Part shown: piece by piece, positions 11,191-22,444 of the stretch | How the letters are laid out: the number at the start of each line of letters is the position of its first letter | How positions within the stretch are numbered: the stretch's first letter is position 1 | Source: Oxytricha trifallax | Taxonomy: Eukaryota > Ciliophora > Spirotrichea > Sporadotrichida > Oxytrichidae | DNA length: 64,000 nucleotides | NCBI GenBank assembly: GCA_000711775.1 | Contig: ARYC01000219.1 | Location: forward strand, 1 to 64,000 | Reading direction: 5' to 3' | Program-made: the position numbers and the translations under genes | The notes under the pieces: generated by a model | The model's input: only the letters and a program-made list of their open reading frames with translations | Database searches by the model: none | Told to the model about the DNA's origin: nothing

Positions 11191-11204
11191 GTATTGGGGT
11201 TTAC

Positions 11205-13330
11205 GAGCTAAGTCAATAAAATAAATTTAGACTTAGCTCGTCAATTTTTTTAGATTTTTAAAAATATTATTATAAGATATCTTATTTTTTGATTATTAAT
11301 GATCGTCTACTTAAATATTCAAATTTTCTCTAATTATTATTTTTTCTAAGAAATTATTTTGATTGAATTGAATCACTTTATTATATAATTTAAAATATTC
11401 TAAATAGATGCTAGAGTAATCTGCAAATTTCTTTATCCATGTCCTTTAGTATTCTATTTAAAATTCAATTGATAAAGAGCAAAACTTGGAATGAACTCCA
11501 TAAAATCATAAAAATTCAAATAAATACAAATTAATTTTAAAAATAACAACAATAAATGTAAAAAATTCTTTAAAAAAGTGGGAAAACTGAATAAATTAAT
11601 TGGTCAATCAACTTTAGAATTTATTACCAGCTCATTAAATTGATATAAATGGAAAAGTAAAATGCAATTAGTTTTAATATACTTAAGTACTTTACAAAAA
11701 CATAATAGTTTTACACAAATCATTACTACTTTATAATATTAAATAAAATGAAGAAGTTCGAGGAAAACACACAGTAATTGAGTTTGATAATAGTTCTATA
11801 AATATTAAGAGTATTTCAAGTTTTTCCTAGAATATTCACATTGGTTGAGTCTCATATCATTAAATCTAGTATACATATTATTTTCCATATTTTCTATTTT
11901 CATTACTTAACTATGAAAAGTACCATTATTCATGGGTTGCTATTACTCCAATAATACTGGACTTTCCCTTTTCTTCCGCTCCTTATGGAAATCTTTGATC
12001 TAGTAAGAAGTTGCTCTTGCTAGATTGAGACTCTCTAAATTGAAAATATATTTTATATAGCTTCTATTGATTTATCTTACATCTTATGCTCAATTAATTT
12101 ACTTTTACATATTCAATATATTAAATTTTTTAATTTATTCATAGTAAATATTGAGTTAAAGAGAAAACTTTGATAAGAAGATACACATATTAAGGAAGAG
12201 TCGTTGGATGTATCAAAAAATAAAGTGAGAGTTGATTAGCAAACCCTTAATGATAAGTGATACCTTGATGGTCAATTGAGTTGAACATGCAATTTGAGAT
12301 GCTAGAGAAAAAGATACTTAATTAAAACAATTTTTGTATGATATTTGAAATTGATTAAACATTTATATACATTTATCACAATTTATAAAACAATTTATAA
12401 ATCCTTTTTAACTTTTATCGTTAAACTTCGACTATTGCTTACTTTTAATAATCACTTTGTCTATTGAGACTTTGATTAATTTATTTTCCTGTATTAGTGA
12501 AGCCTAAGTTATAATTGTTATAACAAATTTGATCAATTTATATAATATTTTATTATATTAGCTTGATGTAAGTAAGATGTGTAAAACACTATAAAATCTT
12601 TAAATAATTGAGTGTCTCTTTGACTTGTGGCTTTGCTTAGAACCTTCAAATTATAACAAACATGGCCGACTCTCTCAATCTAGTATTACCTTTTAGTTCG
12701 TTGCAGATGTCAATTAGTTCTAATTGCTAACAGACTGATAAAATTCAAGATCTTCAAAGTTGAACATGACATTAATGCTAAGTAAAGTTTTACTAGCAAC
12801 TATTCAAAATAATCCCTAATTTATTAAAGGCGTACTTATAAAGTACATTAAAAATATTTTATATGAAAAAGATTTATAAATCAGAGATTAATCTAATTTT
12901 AAAAAAGCTATTTTCCATTTTTGAAGTTTACTTTTAAATACATGTGTTGATTGTCATAATCTTTTCATTTGATTATTAATTTTATATTAATATCCTACTT
13001 TATTATAATAAGTTCATTTGAACTAAAACTCTATTAGTTATTTCAATTTCATCAATTGTTATTTGATTGTTGTGAAATTATCTTCTCAGACTTAATGAAA
13101 AAGTTTTATACGAATTATTAAAAGTATTCTATTAGTGGTAACAAACTTATTACACTTATTACTTGTAATGATTATTTTAAAGACACTTAGTCTTCACTTA
13201 TCTTTCTTTTCTATCGGTGCTAATCTTTAGTCATGATTAATTTGTTGAGATTCTGAAATTCAATTTTGACATTAATGCTAATGAACAAGTCAAGCAATTT
13301 TTAAAGGCAATTTTAAAATTGTTTTGTCAC
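11205..13330. other. AT-rich DNA without recognisable genes
   Basis: About 2.1 kb of very AT-rich sequence. I examined both strands with TGA-only stops and found no convincing coding stretch, tRNA or terminal repeat. Probably germline-limited spacer. Confidence 0.5.
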
Positions 13331-13341
13331 TATTTTTTACA

Positions 13342-13800
13342 AGAATTCTAAGAAAGATGAAGAGTTAGCAGTTTATCTTCCTATCAAGAAACAACCCTCA
13401 AATAAGTTACCAAAAAGGTGCTTCTTCTTTGGTATTCTTGGTACTTTGAAAGAAGATTATCTCATAGAGATCATTGAAAAACTCATAAAAACGCTATTAA
13501 ATTTCATTAGAAGATTTAAAGAAGCAAGGCATAATTATTTGTGAGACTTGACTTGAAGTGTTAAAGAAGTATCAATATCTCACTAGTAAGCTTGATTCAT
13601 AACTTTGAAGGGAAATCTGAAACTGGTATATTCCGAATGAAAGAGTATTCGAAGGTTCACAGAGAGAGAAACTCACAGACAATCTATGAAGTGATTAAGA
13701 GACTATATTAATATCTCTAAAAACCAGATGAAATGAACATAGATGCAGGAGTTGGCACTAAGAGAAGAAATATGGGCCGTGAGCAAGCCATAAAAGGAAG
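13342..13800 (+). pseudogene. Relic of TBE 22-kDa ORF
   Basis: Matches the middle and C-terminal part of the 22-kDa ORF of TBE-A: KDEELAVYLPIKKQ against KDEELVVYLPTKKQ, then FFFGILGTLKED. Even the intron-like block GTAAGCTTGATTCATAACTTTG is kept, although its AG acceptor is altered. Several frameshifts. No function expected. Confidence 0.65.
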
Positions 13801-13849
13801 AAAAATATGAGCAGCCAAAACCTTTTCTGGGTCGATTTTCATTCGTTTA

Positions 13850-15230
13850 AATCTAAAACTGATTAAGAACATTCATTCTTCCCTCTCTCTCACAATTTTT
13901 TCTCCTATTTACGCTCACTCTCTTACAGCTGCTTTGAATTAAGTCTACTGTATCGATGGACAAGTCACGCATAAGATGATATAGCAATGCTTCTTGTAAA
14001 GAGTCTTGATTTAACTCCAGTAGAATTCTTTCCATTAATTAAGAGATATTAGGAACGTTGTATACAGGAGTTATTTTTAATTCTTTATGCTTTCTTAGAC
14101 TCCTTAGTCTTATGAACTGATCAGTTATCAACAAACAGGATGATTTCTTAGTTGCTATACTTCTCTCTGAACATATGTAGGAACTCTATTTGCTATTCTC
14201 GCTTAATAAAGCGAGGGTGAATCGCATAACTTTAAAATCCAGAATCTTCGCTGATACCAGCTAAATTTAATCTTCATTTTTTAGTTATAAACTTCAATGT
14301 TATAATACTTCTAATACAATGACTAATTACAAGAGTGTTAATGGTAAACAAAGCTTCATCTTGCATGTATGAACTTGATATTATTGTCAATAGCCCTCTG
14401 CATTTTAATTATTACGATTAAATGGCACTGTAAAATCAATCACTCTGTTTACATTCTTGAAAGAAATACCATTTCTTCTATAAGTATGAGAATATAGTCT
14501 ATGGTGAGATGCGTATGGCTGGAAACTTGCGATGCAACATAACAGTTCTTTAGTCAAGTGGAAGACGAGCCTAGCCCATTAATCATTAAAAATAACACAG
14601 AAATTTAAGAAATTAATAAAAATAGTAATAAATTAGACTTGAATAAATATGATGGCAGATATCAGGCAGCTGGGTTTTCAACCAAATTTGTAAGTTTTAC
14701 AAAAAATATATCTTAAATTTTTATATTTTAACAATTCTAGTCAGCAAAAGACACAGAATAAATCACCTATTACGATTGAGGACGACTTGAATATTTTGGG
14801 AAAATAGTTCATAAATTGAAGGATACTAAACAATAAAGCTGTGCTAAGGTATGGCTTTTTGATGAAAACTCTCCAAATTTTTCTTTAATTAATCCATTTT
14901 CATTTTGAAATATTTATTTCCACTTATTTTTTATAAGTGTCTTAGTGACACAGAGGAAATTATTATGAGCCTGAGAGAACTTTATTTTCTTGCAGTATGC
15001 TTTCAAGAGCCTGAGTTATAATACAAAACAGTTAACAAGCAATGATGCCTAACAGTAAGGTCCTATTGCATAGAAGATGCTCTTGCTGCAAAATTCTTCA
15101 CTGTCTTAACTTAGTATATATTAATACTTGTCCTTACTTGAGTTTAAGACTAAACTTATATATTTCTCATCTTAAATCGACAGAAATAAAGCTATTTTCT
15201 ATATCTAATTTGAAAATTTGACTTTTCACT
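13850..15230 (-). pseudogene. Relic of TBE 42-kDa transposase
   Basis: Nucleotide-level similarity to the TBE-A transposase runs through the C-terminal part (near 13870-14060), the second catalytic-Asp region (near 14120) and the N-terminal part (14940-15230). Frames are heavily broken and part of the middle is lost, including the sequence replaced by the insert at 14566-14937. Confidence 0.6.
14566..14937 (+). other. Exon-like insert inside the TBE relic
   Basis: Where TBE-A reads straight from its CTAGTC...GAGGAAAG segment to the GTCTTAGAGTCACAG segment, this relic contains about 370 extra bases. The plus strand of the insert is open and looks coding: KYDGRYQAAGFSTKF, then a plausible intron (14690-14739, GTAAG...TCTAG), then LEYFGKIVHKLKD and KVWLFDENSPNF. 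One in-frame TGA lies between (after TYYD). Composition and the spliced frame suggest a piece of a host gene, possibly a macronuclear-destined segment, now embedded in transposon DNA. Confidence 0.45.
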
Positions 15231-15309
15231 AATAACCACAAAAACTCTACAAAATTTTCATACAAATCTAATTACTTAAACATCAAATAGAGAGTTTTTG
15301 GGGTTTTTA

Positions 15310-15546
15310 ATGTTGTATATTATTCATAACAAGAGTGTTAGGGCAATAAAGGCATTTGGAGAGTGTCAAGGAGCTCATAAGATTTATAAATGTCAAAGAA
15401 ATAATCTAATCCACTTAATTAGGACACTTGCGCAGGAGTGTTACATCAAAGCGAAAGTTAAAAAGTTAAGTTATAAAAGAGTCAAAGTTCTCAAACGGAA
15501 AAACAAGTAAATTTTCAAAATTCTAGAGAAAATATCCAAATTTTGA
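15310..15546 (+). CDS. Short basic ORF next to the TBE relic
   Basis: A 78-aa frame from ATG 15310 to TGA 15544-15546 begins exactly at the edge of the decayed TBE. It is Lys/Arg-rich with spaced cysteines (GECQGAHKIYKCQRN). It has one TAA glutamine. No family recognised; could be one exon or one macronuclear-destined segment. Confidence 0.35.
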
Positions 15547-15654
15547 AAAAATATAGTACTATAATTGAATATGAAGTATCAAAGTTGAAAATGGAGGACC
15601 ATAATAGTTTGAAAGGCAAAAATCTACTTTGATAGGTAGCCATTTACAATTTGG

Positions 15655-16071
15655 TCATATTAAAAATGAAAAATGGAATTGAATAGAAACACATGATTTA
15701 TAAATGGACCGATTCTACTATATCTTTAAAATTAGTATGAATTCTTTGTTAGGTAATTAGAAAAGTTCAAGAAATTAATCATTAAAGACTTAACTTTAAT
15801 CTATTAATCTTTTAACTTCTATCTATAATATCTTGGCAATCTTTGAGAGATGAAAAAATTTGATTTTAAAATTAAACTCATCGTCCCTTAATTGATCATA
15901 GTGCTGGGTGGGTTCAGCCAACCCACCTCCTAGTGGTGAACCTGGATACCTACCTACTGCCTCTAATGCTCTTCGAGCTAGTACATATTGCTTTGCATAC
16001 AGTCGTGTGGCTCGTATAGTGGCTTAGTGACAACTTGTGACGTAGGCGCCCATTTTGTGTCGAGGCTGCAT
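15655..16071 (-). CDS. GC-rich island encoding an unknown protein segment
   Basis: From ATG 16071 the minus strand is open for 138 codons to TGA 15655-15657. The first about 65 codons (16071-15880) are strikingly GC-rich against AT-rich surroundings and read like a conserved protein (ATRLYAKQYVLARRALEAVG, then YPGSPLGGGLAEP). The rest is AT-rich and may be non-coding read-through. The sharp composition border suggests a macronuclear-destined segment ending near 15880. Family not recognised. The other strand also has an open frame, so the strand is a judgement. Confidence 0.4.
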
Positions 16072-16189
16072 GCGCCTCTCATTGGAAGAGAAAAACAGGA
16101 GTAGGTAGTAACTAAAACCCCTTCACTAAAATAAGAATAAGAATAGGAGAATCTTAATTAAATCAATTTTTTAATTATTATTAAAATTA

Positions 16190-17671
16190 GGAAAAGTCTT
16201 AATATAATTAGCTTTTGAGGATTAATGCTTTTAAGATTTACTTTGTGAAGCCTTTTTCTAGCTTTCTCTTGTTTAGGCTTCTTTCTTGTGATAGACTCAT
16301 CTCCGATTGTCACCCCATTTTTGTCTTCGATTGTGTTCTCTTCCAAAAATCTCTAAGTATTTTCCAATGGGGCAAAGTTACTCTATGATTTGATAAAGTT
16401 GTTCTGGTTTTCTTGAGGCTTCAGATACCCTTTCAACTATAATATATGGGGCTTTATGAGTCTTTGTTATTTTTGATAACTCTGCAAATGAGCCTTTCTT
16501 CCTTGCTACCAAACAGAACTCAGTGAAATGTCTTAAATAGAATCCTATATTGTCCCTTACAAGATTTTCTTTGCTGATCTTGACCCATGTAAATAACTCA
16601 ATTCTTTCATAACCAATCCTTTCCAAGTATTGAAGGGCCCTTCTAGCTTTTTGTTAGTAATCCAAAAAAATAAATAACCACTGTTCTACAGTCTTTTTAT
16701 TGGTATTTTGCTCATGAATTGGGAATCGGAAAGTGTTTTGTAATTAAGATTAATTGCTGTACTGTCCCAAGGTGCGTCAGCTATGATTACATCAAATAAA
16801 TTTCCAATTAATCCTCTTTTTGCATCATTAATCACTTTCTCCCACAACTTGTTATATGGATTGATCCTTAATAAGATATTGAATCACCCACAGTTTGTCT
16901 CATTCCCCAATCAAAGAATTTCATTTGATGCCTTTTCTTAACATTATTTCTTAGATCCTGAACTATTTCTTTTACTGATCTCTTTGTTAAGATTGCGCTT
17001 TAACAAATATTCATCATCCATTTTGGTTTTGCTATTATTTTGATTTTAATATTTCATTTCATCATCACTTGAATCATCTTCTTGAAGTCTTTTTATTCTT
17101 GATTCATTCTGCTTAATTGTTTCTGAAAAGACATCTAAAATCTGTAGCTCTAACTCCTTACATTTCTCAATCAATTCATCTTTTTCTTACTCAACCATTT
17201 GGATTCTTTAACTCAACTGTCTACACTGCTCCTCTTTCTCCTTGGTGATTTGTTCTATAATCTTTTTACAAGATAAATTTGTGCAAATAGATTCAGGTGC
17301 TGATTAATTATCTTCAAATTATGGTTAAATTGAGCATTAATTGCCTGGTTTACATTCATTGATTTATTATTATATATAAATTGGATACATTTATCTTTTG
17401 TTAAAAGTCTCAACCTCCTGAATTTATCATGAATCTTGGCAATTATTGCTGTAACTGCGATGTTAATTTTCTTCATGCATTTCTTGTTCCATTTTTTATA
17501 ATCTCCATAGTTATTAAACTCAAACTGTAAATCTGTAATTTAATCATCAGTAAGTTCAAAGTTCTCAGATAATCTTTTCCAGTATCTTTTTAAATTTATG
17601 AATTTAAAACCATTTGGCTTGTGTTTTCTTTTCTTTGAGTTTTGAGTGATATTTTTTAATTTTATTTTCAT
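16190..17671 (-). pseudogene. MT-A70 family N6-adenine methyltransferase, frameshifted
   Basis: ATG 17671. An N-terminal basic region (YWKRLSENFELTDDQ) and a coiled coil (EKEEQCRQLSQRIQ...) precede the MT-A70 domain: HQMKFFDWGMRQTVGDS, INPYNKLWEKV, then the catalytic motif DAPW (16767-16778, usually DPPW), YERIELFTWVK, and the terminal block KPEQLYQIIE-QLCPIGKYLEIFGR. Family members transfer methyl from SAM to adenine N6. In ciliates related MTA1-type enzymes methylate DNA, and similarity of layout suggests that branch, but this is inference. At least four single-base frame changes are needed (near 17290, 17000, 16880 and 16650, perhaps one more near 16340). It is thus a pseudogene or affected by homopolymer errors. 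The Pro-to-Ala change in the catalytic motif would also weaken activity. Confidence 0.7.
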
Positions 17672-17814
17672 TTGATTTCTAGTTCTAATATGATTAACTC
17701 ATTGCCATTCCCGTATCAAGATGAATATTGTGCCCCATTGATAAATCTAAACTGTTAAGAGTTGAGTTAGTGATTCAAGAGATTTAATTAAATTTTTAGT
17801 CTTTTTTAAAAATT

Positions 17815-18609
17815 ATGATTGATTTACTGAGTAATGCTGAGGATAACAGTATTGCCTTTGATCATACTGGTAAGGTTGATTCTAGATAATCCCTTGAGTG
17901 GAATGACTTTAGCCCAAAGGATAATAGTTCTGAAAGGAATTTGATTATTGAACGAAAGGATTATTGTGATCTGCAGGTTTTACAAAATAATAATGATGGT
18001 GATGAATCATTGGTTTATTTTTAGAAAAATTATTATACCATCGATATCTTTCACAATTAATTTATACCCTCCAAACACTAGACCTGAAATTAAATATTCA
18101 GGAGAGTGGATATTGTGACAAGTGCTTTAATGGAATCTTCTAACAAAGTATATTATAATTTTAAATAATATTATTATTGTTTCTTCAGATAATCTTAGAC
18201 AGAATGTCTTCAATAAAAAAGAGAAAAAATGCTTATTATAAACTTTTTAGGAAGAAAAATCTACTTAGGTAATTATATTAATTCAGTTTCAATTAAATTT
18301 TTAATTAATCAATTTTTAGGTAACTTCATCCTTCAACCATTTATGAAGGAGAGATAATATTGGTTATTTATAGGGATTTTTAGTGATAGAGCAACTGTTA
18401 TTTGCAATAATGATCAAATCTATGAATTTTCCAAGAAGCCACTTAATTAGTACTTAATATGTAAGTAAAACCTTCACATCCAAGCATACGCTAGTGGTAC
18501 TTATGCACTGCACAGGATTTTTTGTTCTTATCTATTTTTATTCCACTCTAGGTAGGCCAAATTTCTAACAGCATTAGTAATCAACTTAAAGAATGATCAA
18601 ACTGATTGA
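17815..18609 (+). pseudogene. Hypothetical multi-exon gene, divergent from the MT-A70 gene
   Basis: ATG 17815 opens a frame (MIDLLSNAEDNS...). After a frame change comes a CxxC segment (ESGYCDKCFNGIF), a plausible 41-nt intron at 18148-18188, another near 18269-18319, and a long open segment (FMKERQYWLFIGIFSD, then YASGTYALHRIFC) to TGA 18607-18609. It starts 143 bp from the divergent MT-A70 gene. No family recognised. The frame does not join cleanly across all proposed introns, so parts may be decayed. Confidence 0.35.
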
Positions 18610-19617
18610 AAGGAAATTAATTTAAGATTCATAGTTTAGTCTCGCTAATTTAAACCCCAAAAAACATTACAATTTAAGCAATACTTCTTTTTACACCTGA
18701 ACTATTTCTATTTATCAAAATTATAGGTAACTTTCAGCCATGCTATCATGATCATACTTAAAAGGCACTCATCCATTTAAAGAGGGAAGAATCAGCATTT
18801 TAAAAGGGCAGAGGCAATTGGCTTGTAATTTAATAGGCATTCTTTATTGGGAAATTTATTTAAGGACCTCAACACCATTTATTGACAATCTAACATTTTT
18901 GGGCTCAGCATAGATGAAACTAATGCATGAATTTCTTGTAAAACATTTCTCAATAAATTTAATGAGACTCTGGCTACTAACTCAACTAATAAAAAATTAG
19001 CGTAAATCTACAATAATGGTTTCATAAGTGCCTTATTTGAATCACTAGTCCTTTAGAGTTCCAGCTCAAAAATTCAATTTCTAAGTGAGTAAGCAACCCC
19101 TTAAAATATATGGATATTAAAATTAAAAGTAATTTTGGACTATAAATAAAAAACAAATTATATCAAGCAATTTAGGGCCTACAAAATCATTACCTTTGCC
19201 ATAATTCCTTTGCATCCATGTCTTAAAACTGAAGGCTTCATTAGCTCTCTAAAGCTACCTAGTCTAAGAAAATTCAGTTTGCTACTATTAGTGTAGTAAG
19301 ATTCTTGCACTCTATTATACTCAACTCATAAAGATGCAATTTAGCAGTACATTCCAAAAAGCCATGATGAGCAATAAGTATTTTTGAATTGAATGAAAAA
19401 ATATAATTACGATTCTCAAAATTTTTTAGTCAACTAAATGGAGTCCGAAAAACCCTTATGTATTGAGATTCAAAAGCGCAGTAAAATTATAAATGTAAAG
19501 AAAGCTTGTTAAGGGGATAGTCCTGAAACTATTCTCAGAGTATTTCATACAACAGTGGAGACAGCCTTCTCTTAATAGTCCAAAATTATTAACTCGTATC
19601 AATATTTTTTAATTTGT
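18610..19617. other. AT-rich stretch, no assignable gene
   Basis: The plus strand continues nearly open with a TGA every 30-60 codons, as AT-rich DNA does by chance. I could not find a homolog of the element 1 RS-tailed ORF here, nor a terminal repeat that would mark the end of element 2. Confidence 0.4.
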
Positions 19618-20840
19618 TCAAATCGGCAAAAGAAAGAGAAATTTTATTGATTTTTAGAGCGCTTTTTAAAAGGCTTTTTTAATCCAAGAGTAATCCAGGG
19701 AAGAATAATGCGATACCAATGCAGCAATAAGTTAAGCTCCCCTAAGAAATGTGTGTTAAAATATAGATAGAGATATTTTACTTTTTGTCGCCGACCTCGA
19801 AAAGAGAAGCTTATTTATGGCTTTTGATATACGAAAAAAAGGTTTCAATAGGGGCAAGATCGAATTGATAAGGGCCCAGGAATGCTAGGATTTTAGTAAA
19901 TCAAACTTTGCCCGCAAATATTTAGAGCGATGATAATCAGCGTTGTCTAGCAGCAATATAGTATTCTCCCTCCAATCAGGGGTCTTTAGTTTCCAACTGT
20001 TAAATCAGCAAGAGAATAAAATAATAAACTGTAGGGTGTTGTTTCTCCCCTAGTTTAGAGTAAAAAAGATTTTGCCCGAAGTACTCATTTGCTATAATGC
20101 TTTTTGCTTAATTCTAGTTAGATTAGAGCTAAAACGTTTTACACCTCTAAATGTCCAACCTTTTCGAGGGTTCTGTATCCATTACACACTGCTCTCGTCA
20201 ATATTTATAATATTAATTCCCTTTTTCATCATCTCAATATAATTAAGGGCTGCACGCTATCTAAGGAGTATGGGCTTTTAGCCGTTAGTTCTCTTGTCTA
20301 CACTGTAAACTTTTTATATGAAAGGCCAATCTTTTACCAAACTACTTTACTGAGATAGCTGAGAGAGATCCTTATTCCAAACTTATTATTCAAAAACTGC
20401 TAAAGCTGCGAAAAAGTCTTAACCTCTCGGTTATTTGCTAGAAACTCAATTATTAAATTGTAAAGAGACTCAGGAACTCTCGAATTTCTAACATACTTGC
20501 TGCAAATATTTTGGGAACCACCTGCGCGATGCGTTTTCAATGTCTCATAAACAAAATATCTGATAACTTTCAATCATCACTAGATTTAATTGTAGTTACA
20601 GGACTCCTAGTGATGTAGCTCAATTATTTTGTTTTGCAGTTACTTATGAAGTGAATGAACGACAAGAGCATTTGATTTTCTTGTTAGTGATTTGGACATG
20701 TCTTATTTGGATATGAAAAGCTCGTCTAGCATTTTTTCAAGATTTTCAGTTTTCTTACCTCGAAAGATTTACTTTACCTCCGGAAACTAATTAACTTCCC
20801 TTTCTAGTTCGTCTTCACCATAATCTATTCCCTTTTTTTA
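19618..20840 (-). pseudogene. Tc1/mariner-type DDE transposase (element 2 copy)
   Basis: Minus-strand frames give an N-terminal helix-turn-helix-like segment (GIRISLSYLSKVVWQ), then INIDESSVQW (first catalytic Asp), ENTILLLDNADYHRS (second Asp), and FLGPYQFDLAPIETFF with the catalytic Glu. The sequence runs to TGA at 19618-19620. It is related to the element 1 transposase (shared INIDE, WRENT, DNAxxHRS, FLGPY, AP[VI]E). Lesions: frame changes near 20260 and 19890 and a TGA near 20015. Not functional as it stands. Confidence 0.7.
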
Positions 20841-21395
20841 TAGAATAAATTAAAGATGGAGTATGCAGCAATCATTCAATGCCTCAGTCAAAGTATTTTG
20901 TGTGAGTGACCCTAAGAAAAATTTCTAATCAGCAACTGACTCTAAATGAACTCTTGGATCGTACTTATTTTTACAGTAGTCTGACACTCTCTCAAAGTTT
21001 TATGCCTAATTCTCAATTACTTCAATATCCTATGAGGTCCATTTCTTTAATGAAACTTAAGAAGGGTCAACCATTTTGTTGGTTAGAAGTTCAATTGAGA
21101 CTGAGATGAAATTTTAATTTAAGGAAGGCTCCTTATAGAGCTACTCTTGTCTTCACCGTCATCTATATCAGATTCACTGCTTTCATGTTATTCTATCTTT
21201 CTGAAGAATCTATTTAGTGTTGTTTACTTTTAATTACTTCTCAAATAGTTTTCCATTTATCTGCTAAAGTTTTTTTATTGAGGAGGAGAGGATTCTTCTA
21301 TACAGTAATGTTTTTTGTGAAAGAATATTTGTGTTTTCCCTATTTAATAATTATATATATAATCCTTACAATTAATTAATATAAAGTTTTAAAAT
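20841..21395. other. Spacer between transposase and orfB of element 2
   Basis: No convincing gene. Divergent arrangement: orfB starts rightwards at 21396 and the transposase starts leftwards near 20840, so promoters of both may lie here. AT-rich with a small open plus frame (20906-21109) that I consider chance. Confidence 0.3.
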
Positions 21396-22247
21396 ATGAA
21401 ACCCCTTAAGCAGCTTTTAAGAAAAAGTGCAACAAATAAGGATGTAGAACCAACTTGCCTCAGTCAACGTCCACTAATCCAAGAGAAAATATGGAGTAAG
21501 ATACAGCTCCACGGTAGCAGGAATGTGGTGTTACCTGCCCAAGATCGGATGCTGCAACATTTGCTTCTTAAAAAGCATACTGAGTGAAGATAAAGAAGTA
21601 AGTCATAGGTAAATTAATTATTTTAGTACTTAAAGAGAAGTGAAATTATGTTCGCAGCTGTCCTCAAATAGAAAGCCTCACAGCTGATGACTTCCTCGAT
21701 TACGCCAAGAATAAGCCATCGCTACTTTTCCTATCTGCCAGATTAGAGAGACTGGCTCCATCTGGATAAGAAGTGGATATGCGATATCCTTTTATCCTTG
21801 GACAAAGAGGGGATAAATTAGATAATTCTTGAGGCTAAGCAAAAGAGGAGGGAGAGGATGGACTAGTCCCAGAATTTTATTGTTCATATGGAGCCCGAAT
21901 TTGTTCAAGCTCTCAACAACTCTCTCATACAGTGGTAAGCTCGAACATATTATTATTATTTATTATAGTTCAAAAGGGAAGATCTGCTCACCTCATCAAG
22001 ATGACATCTCAGAGAAAGAGGAGAAAAGGAGAGGTCGAGGAAGTTAAGGGGAGGAGGTAGCAATGAGAGGAAGCAATTAAAAGTACCTCTCAGAGAACAA
22101 GAGATGCGGGATGAGTTTAATGGGATGAAATCTACAATTGATGATTTAGTGGGCTACCAGGAATTGGTGCATAAGCTTCATGAGAGTGACATCATTGACA
22201 ATGAAGGGAGACCCCTTCAACTACAGGTTAACGAGTTTATGGAGTGA
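21396..22247 (+). CDS. orfB, conserved element protein (element 2 copy)
   Basis: ATG 21396 to TGA 22245-22247 with two plausible introns: 21598-21626 (29 nt, GTAAG...TTTTAG) and 21935-21968 (34 nt, GTAAG...TTATAG). Aligned with the element 1 copy, conserved parts are CYLPKIGCCNICFLK, LTADDFLDYAK, RDWLHLDKKWICDILLSLD and a C-terminal block around NEGRPLQLQVNEFME. Paired cysteines (GCCNIC) hint at a metal site in this copy, but element 1 lacks them. Single-base frame changes near 21560 and 21735 are needed. Convergent with the SecA-like gene, 198 bp apart at the stops. Function unknown. Confidence 0.55.
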
Positions 22248-22444
22248 CAATTTATTAAAGAATGAGTTCATACTTTATATTCTAAAATTTATTCGTTAAG
22301 TTTTAATTGCTAAACAAAAGTAATCAGTCAAGGATGAAATTAATATGAATTCTTTTATTGCAAGAAATTACATTTAATTTCATTTTCTCTTTCTCTTGTG
22401 GTTCATTTGGTCACCTTGCATAGGAGCGGAAACTCTTTTCCCAG

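Larger units (their letters stand above)
13330..15308 (+). mobile_element. Decayed TBE transposon (right half)
   Basis: Collinear with the right half of TBE-A: a relic of the 22-kDa ORF on the plus strand, then a relic of the transposase on the minus strand, then a degraded inverted repeat ending GAGTTTTTGGGGTTTTT at 15308 followed by AAT. The left half with the 57-kDa gene is not recognisable. Many small indels show this is old. A block of about 370 bp (14566-14937) with no TBE counterpart interrupts the transposase relic. Confidence 0.7.

Noticed and set aside
12655-12690. AACATGGCC as a relic start of the TBE 57-kDa ORF
   Set aside because: Similarity ends after a few bases and the orientation does not fit the neighbouring TBE relic.
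18650-18670. AAACCCCAAAAAAC as a TBE or telomere relic
   Set aside because: Too short and imperfect, with no adjoining TBE similarity.
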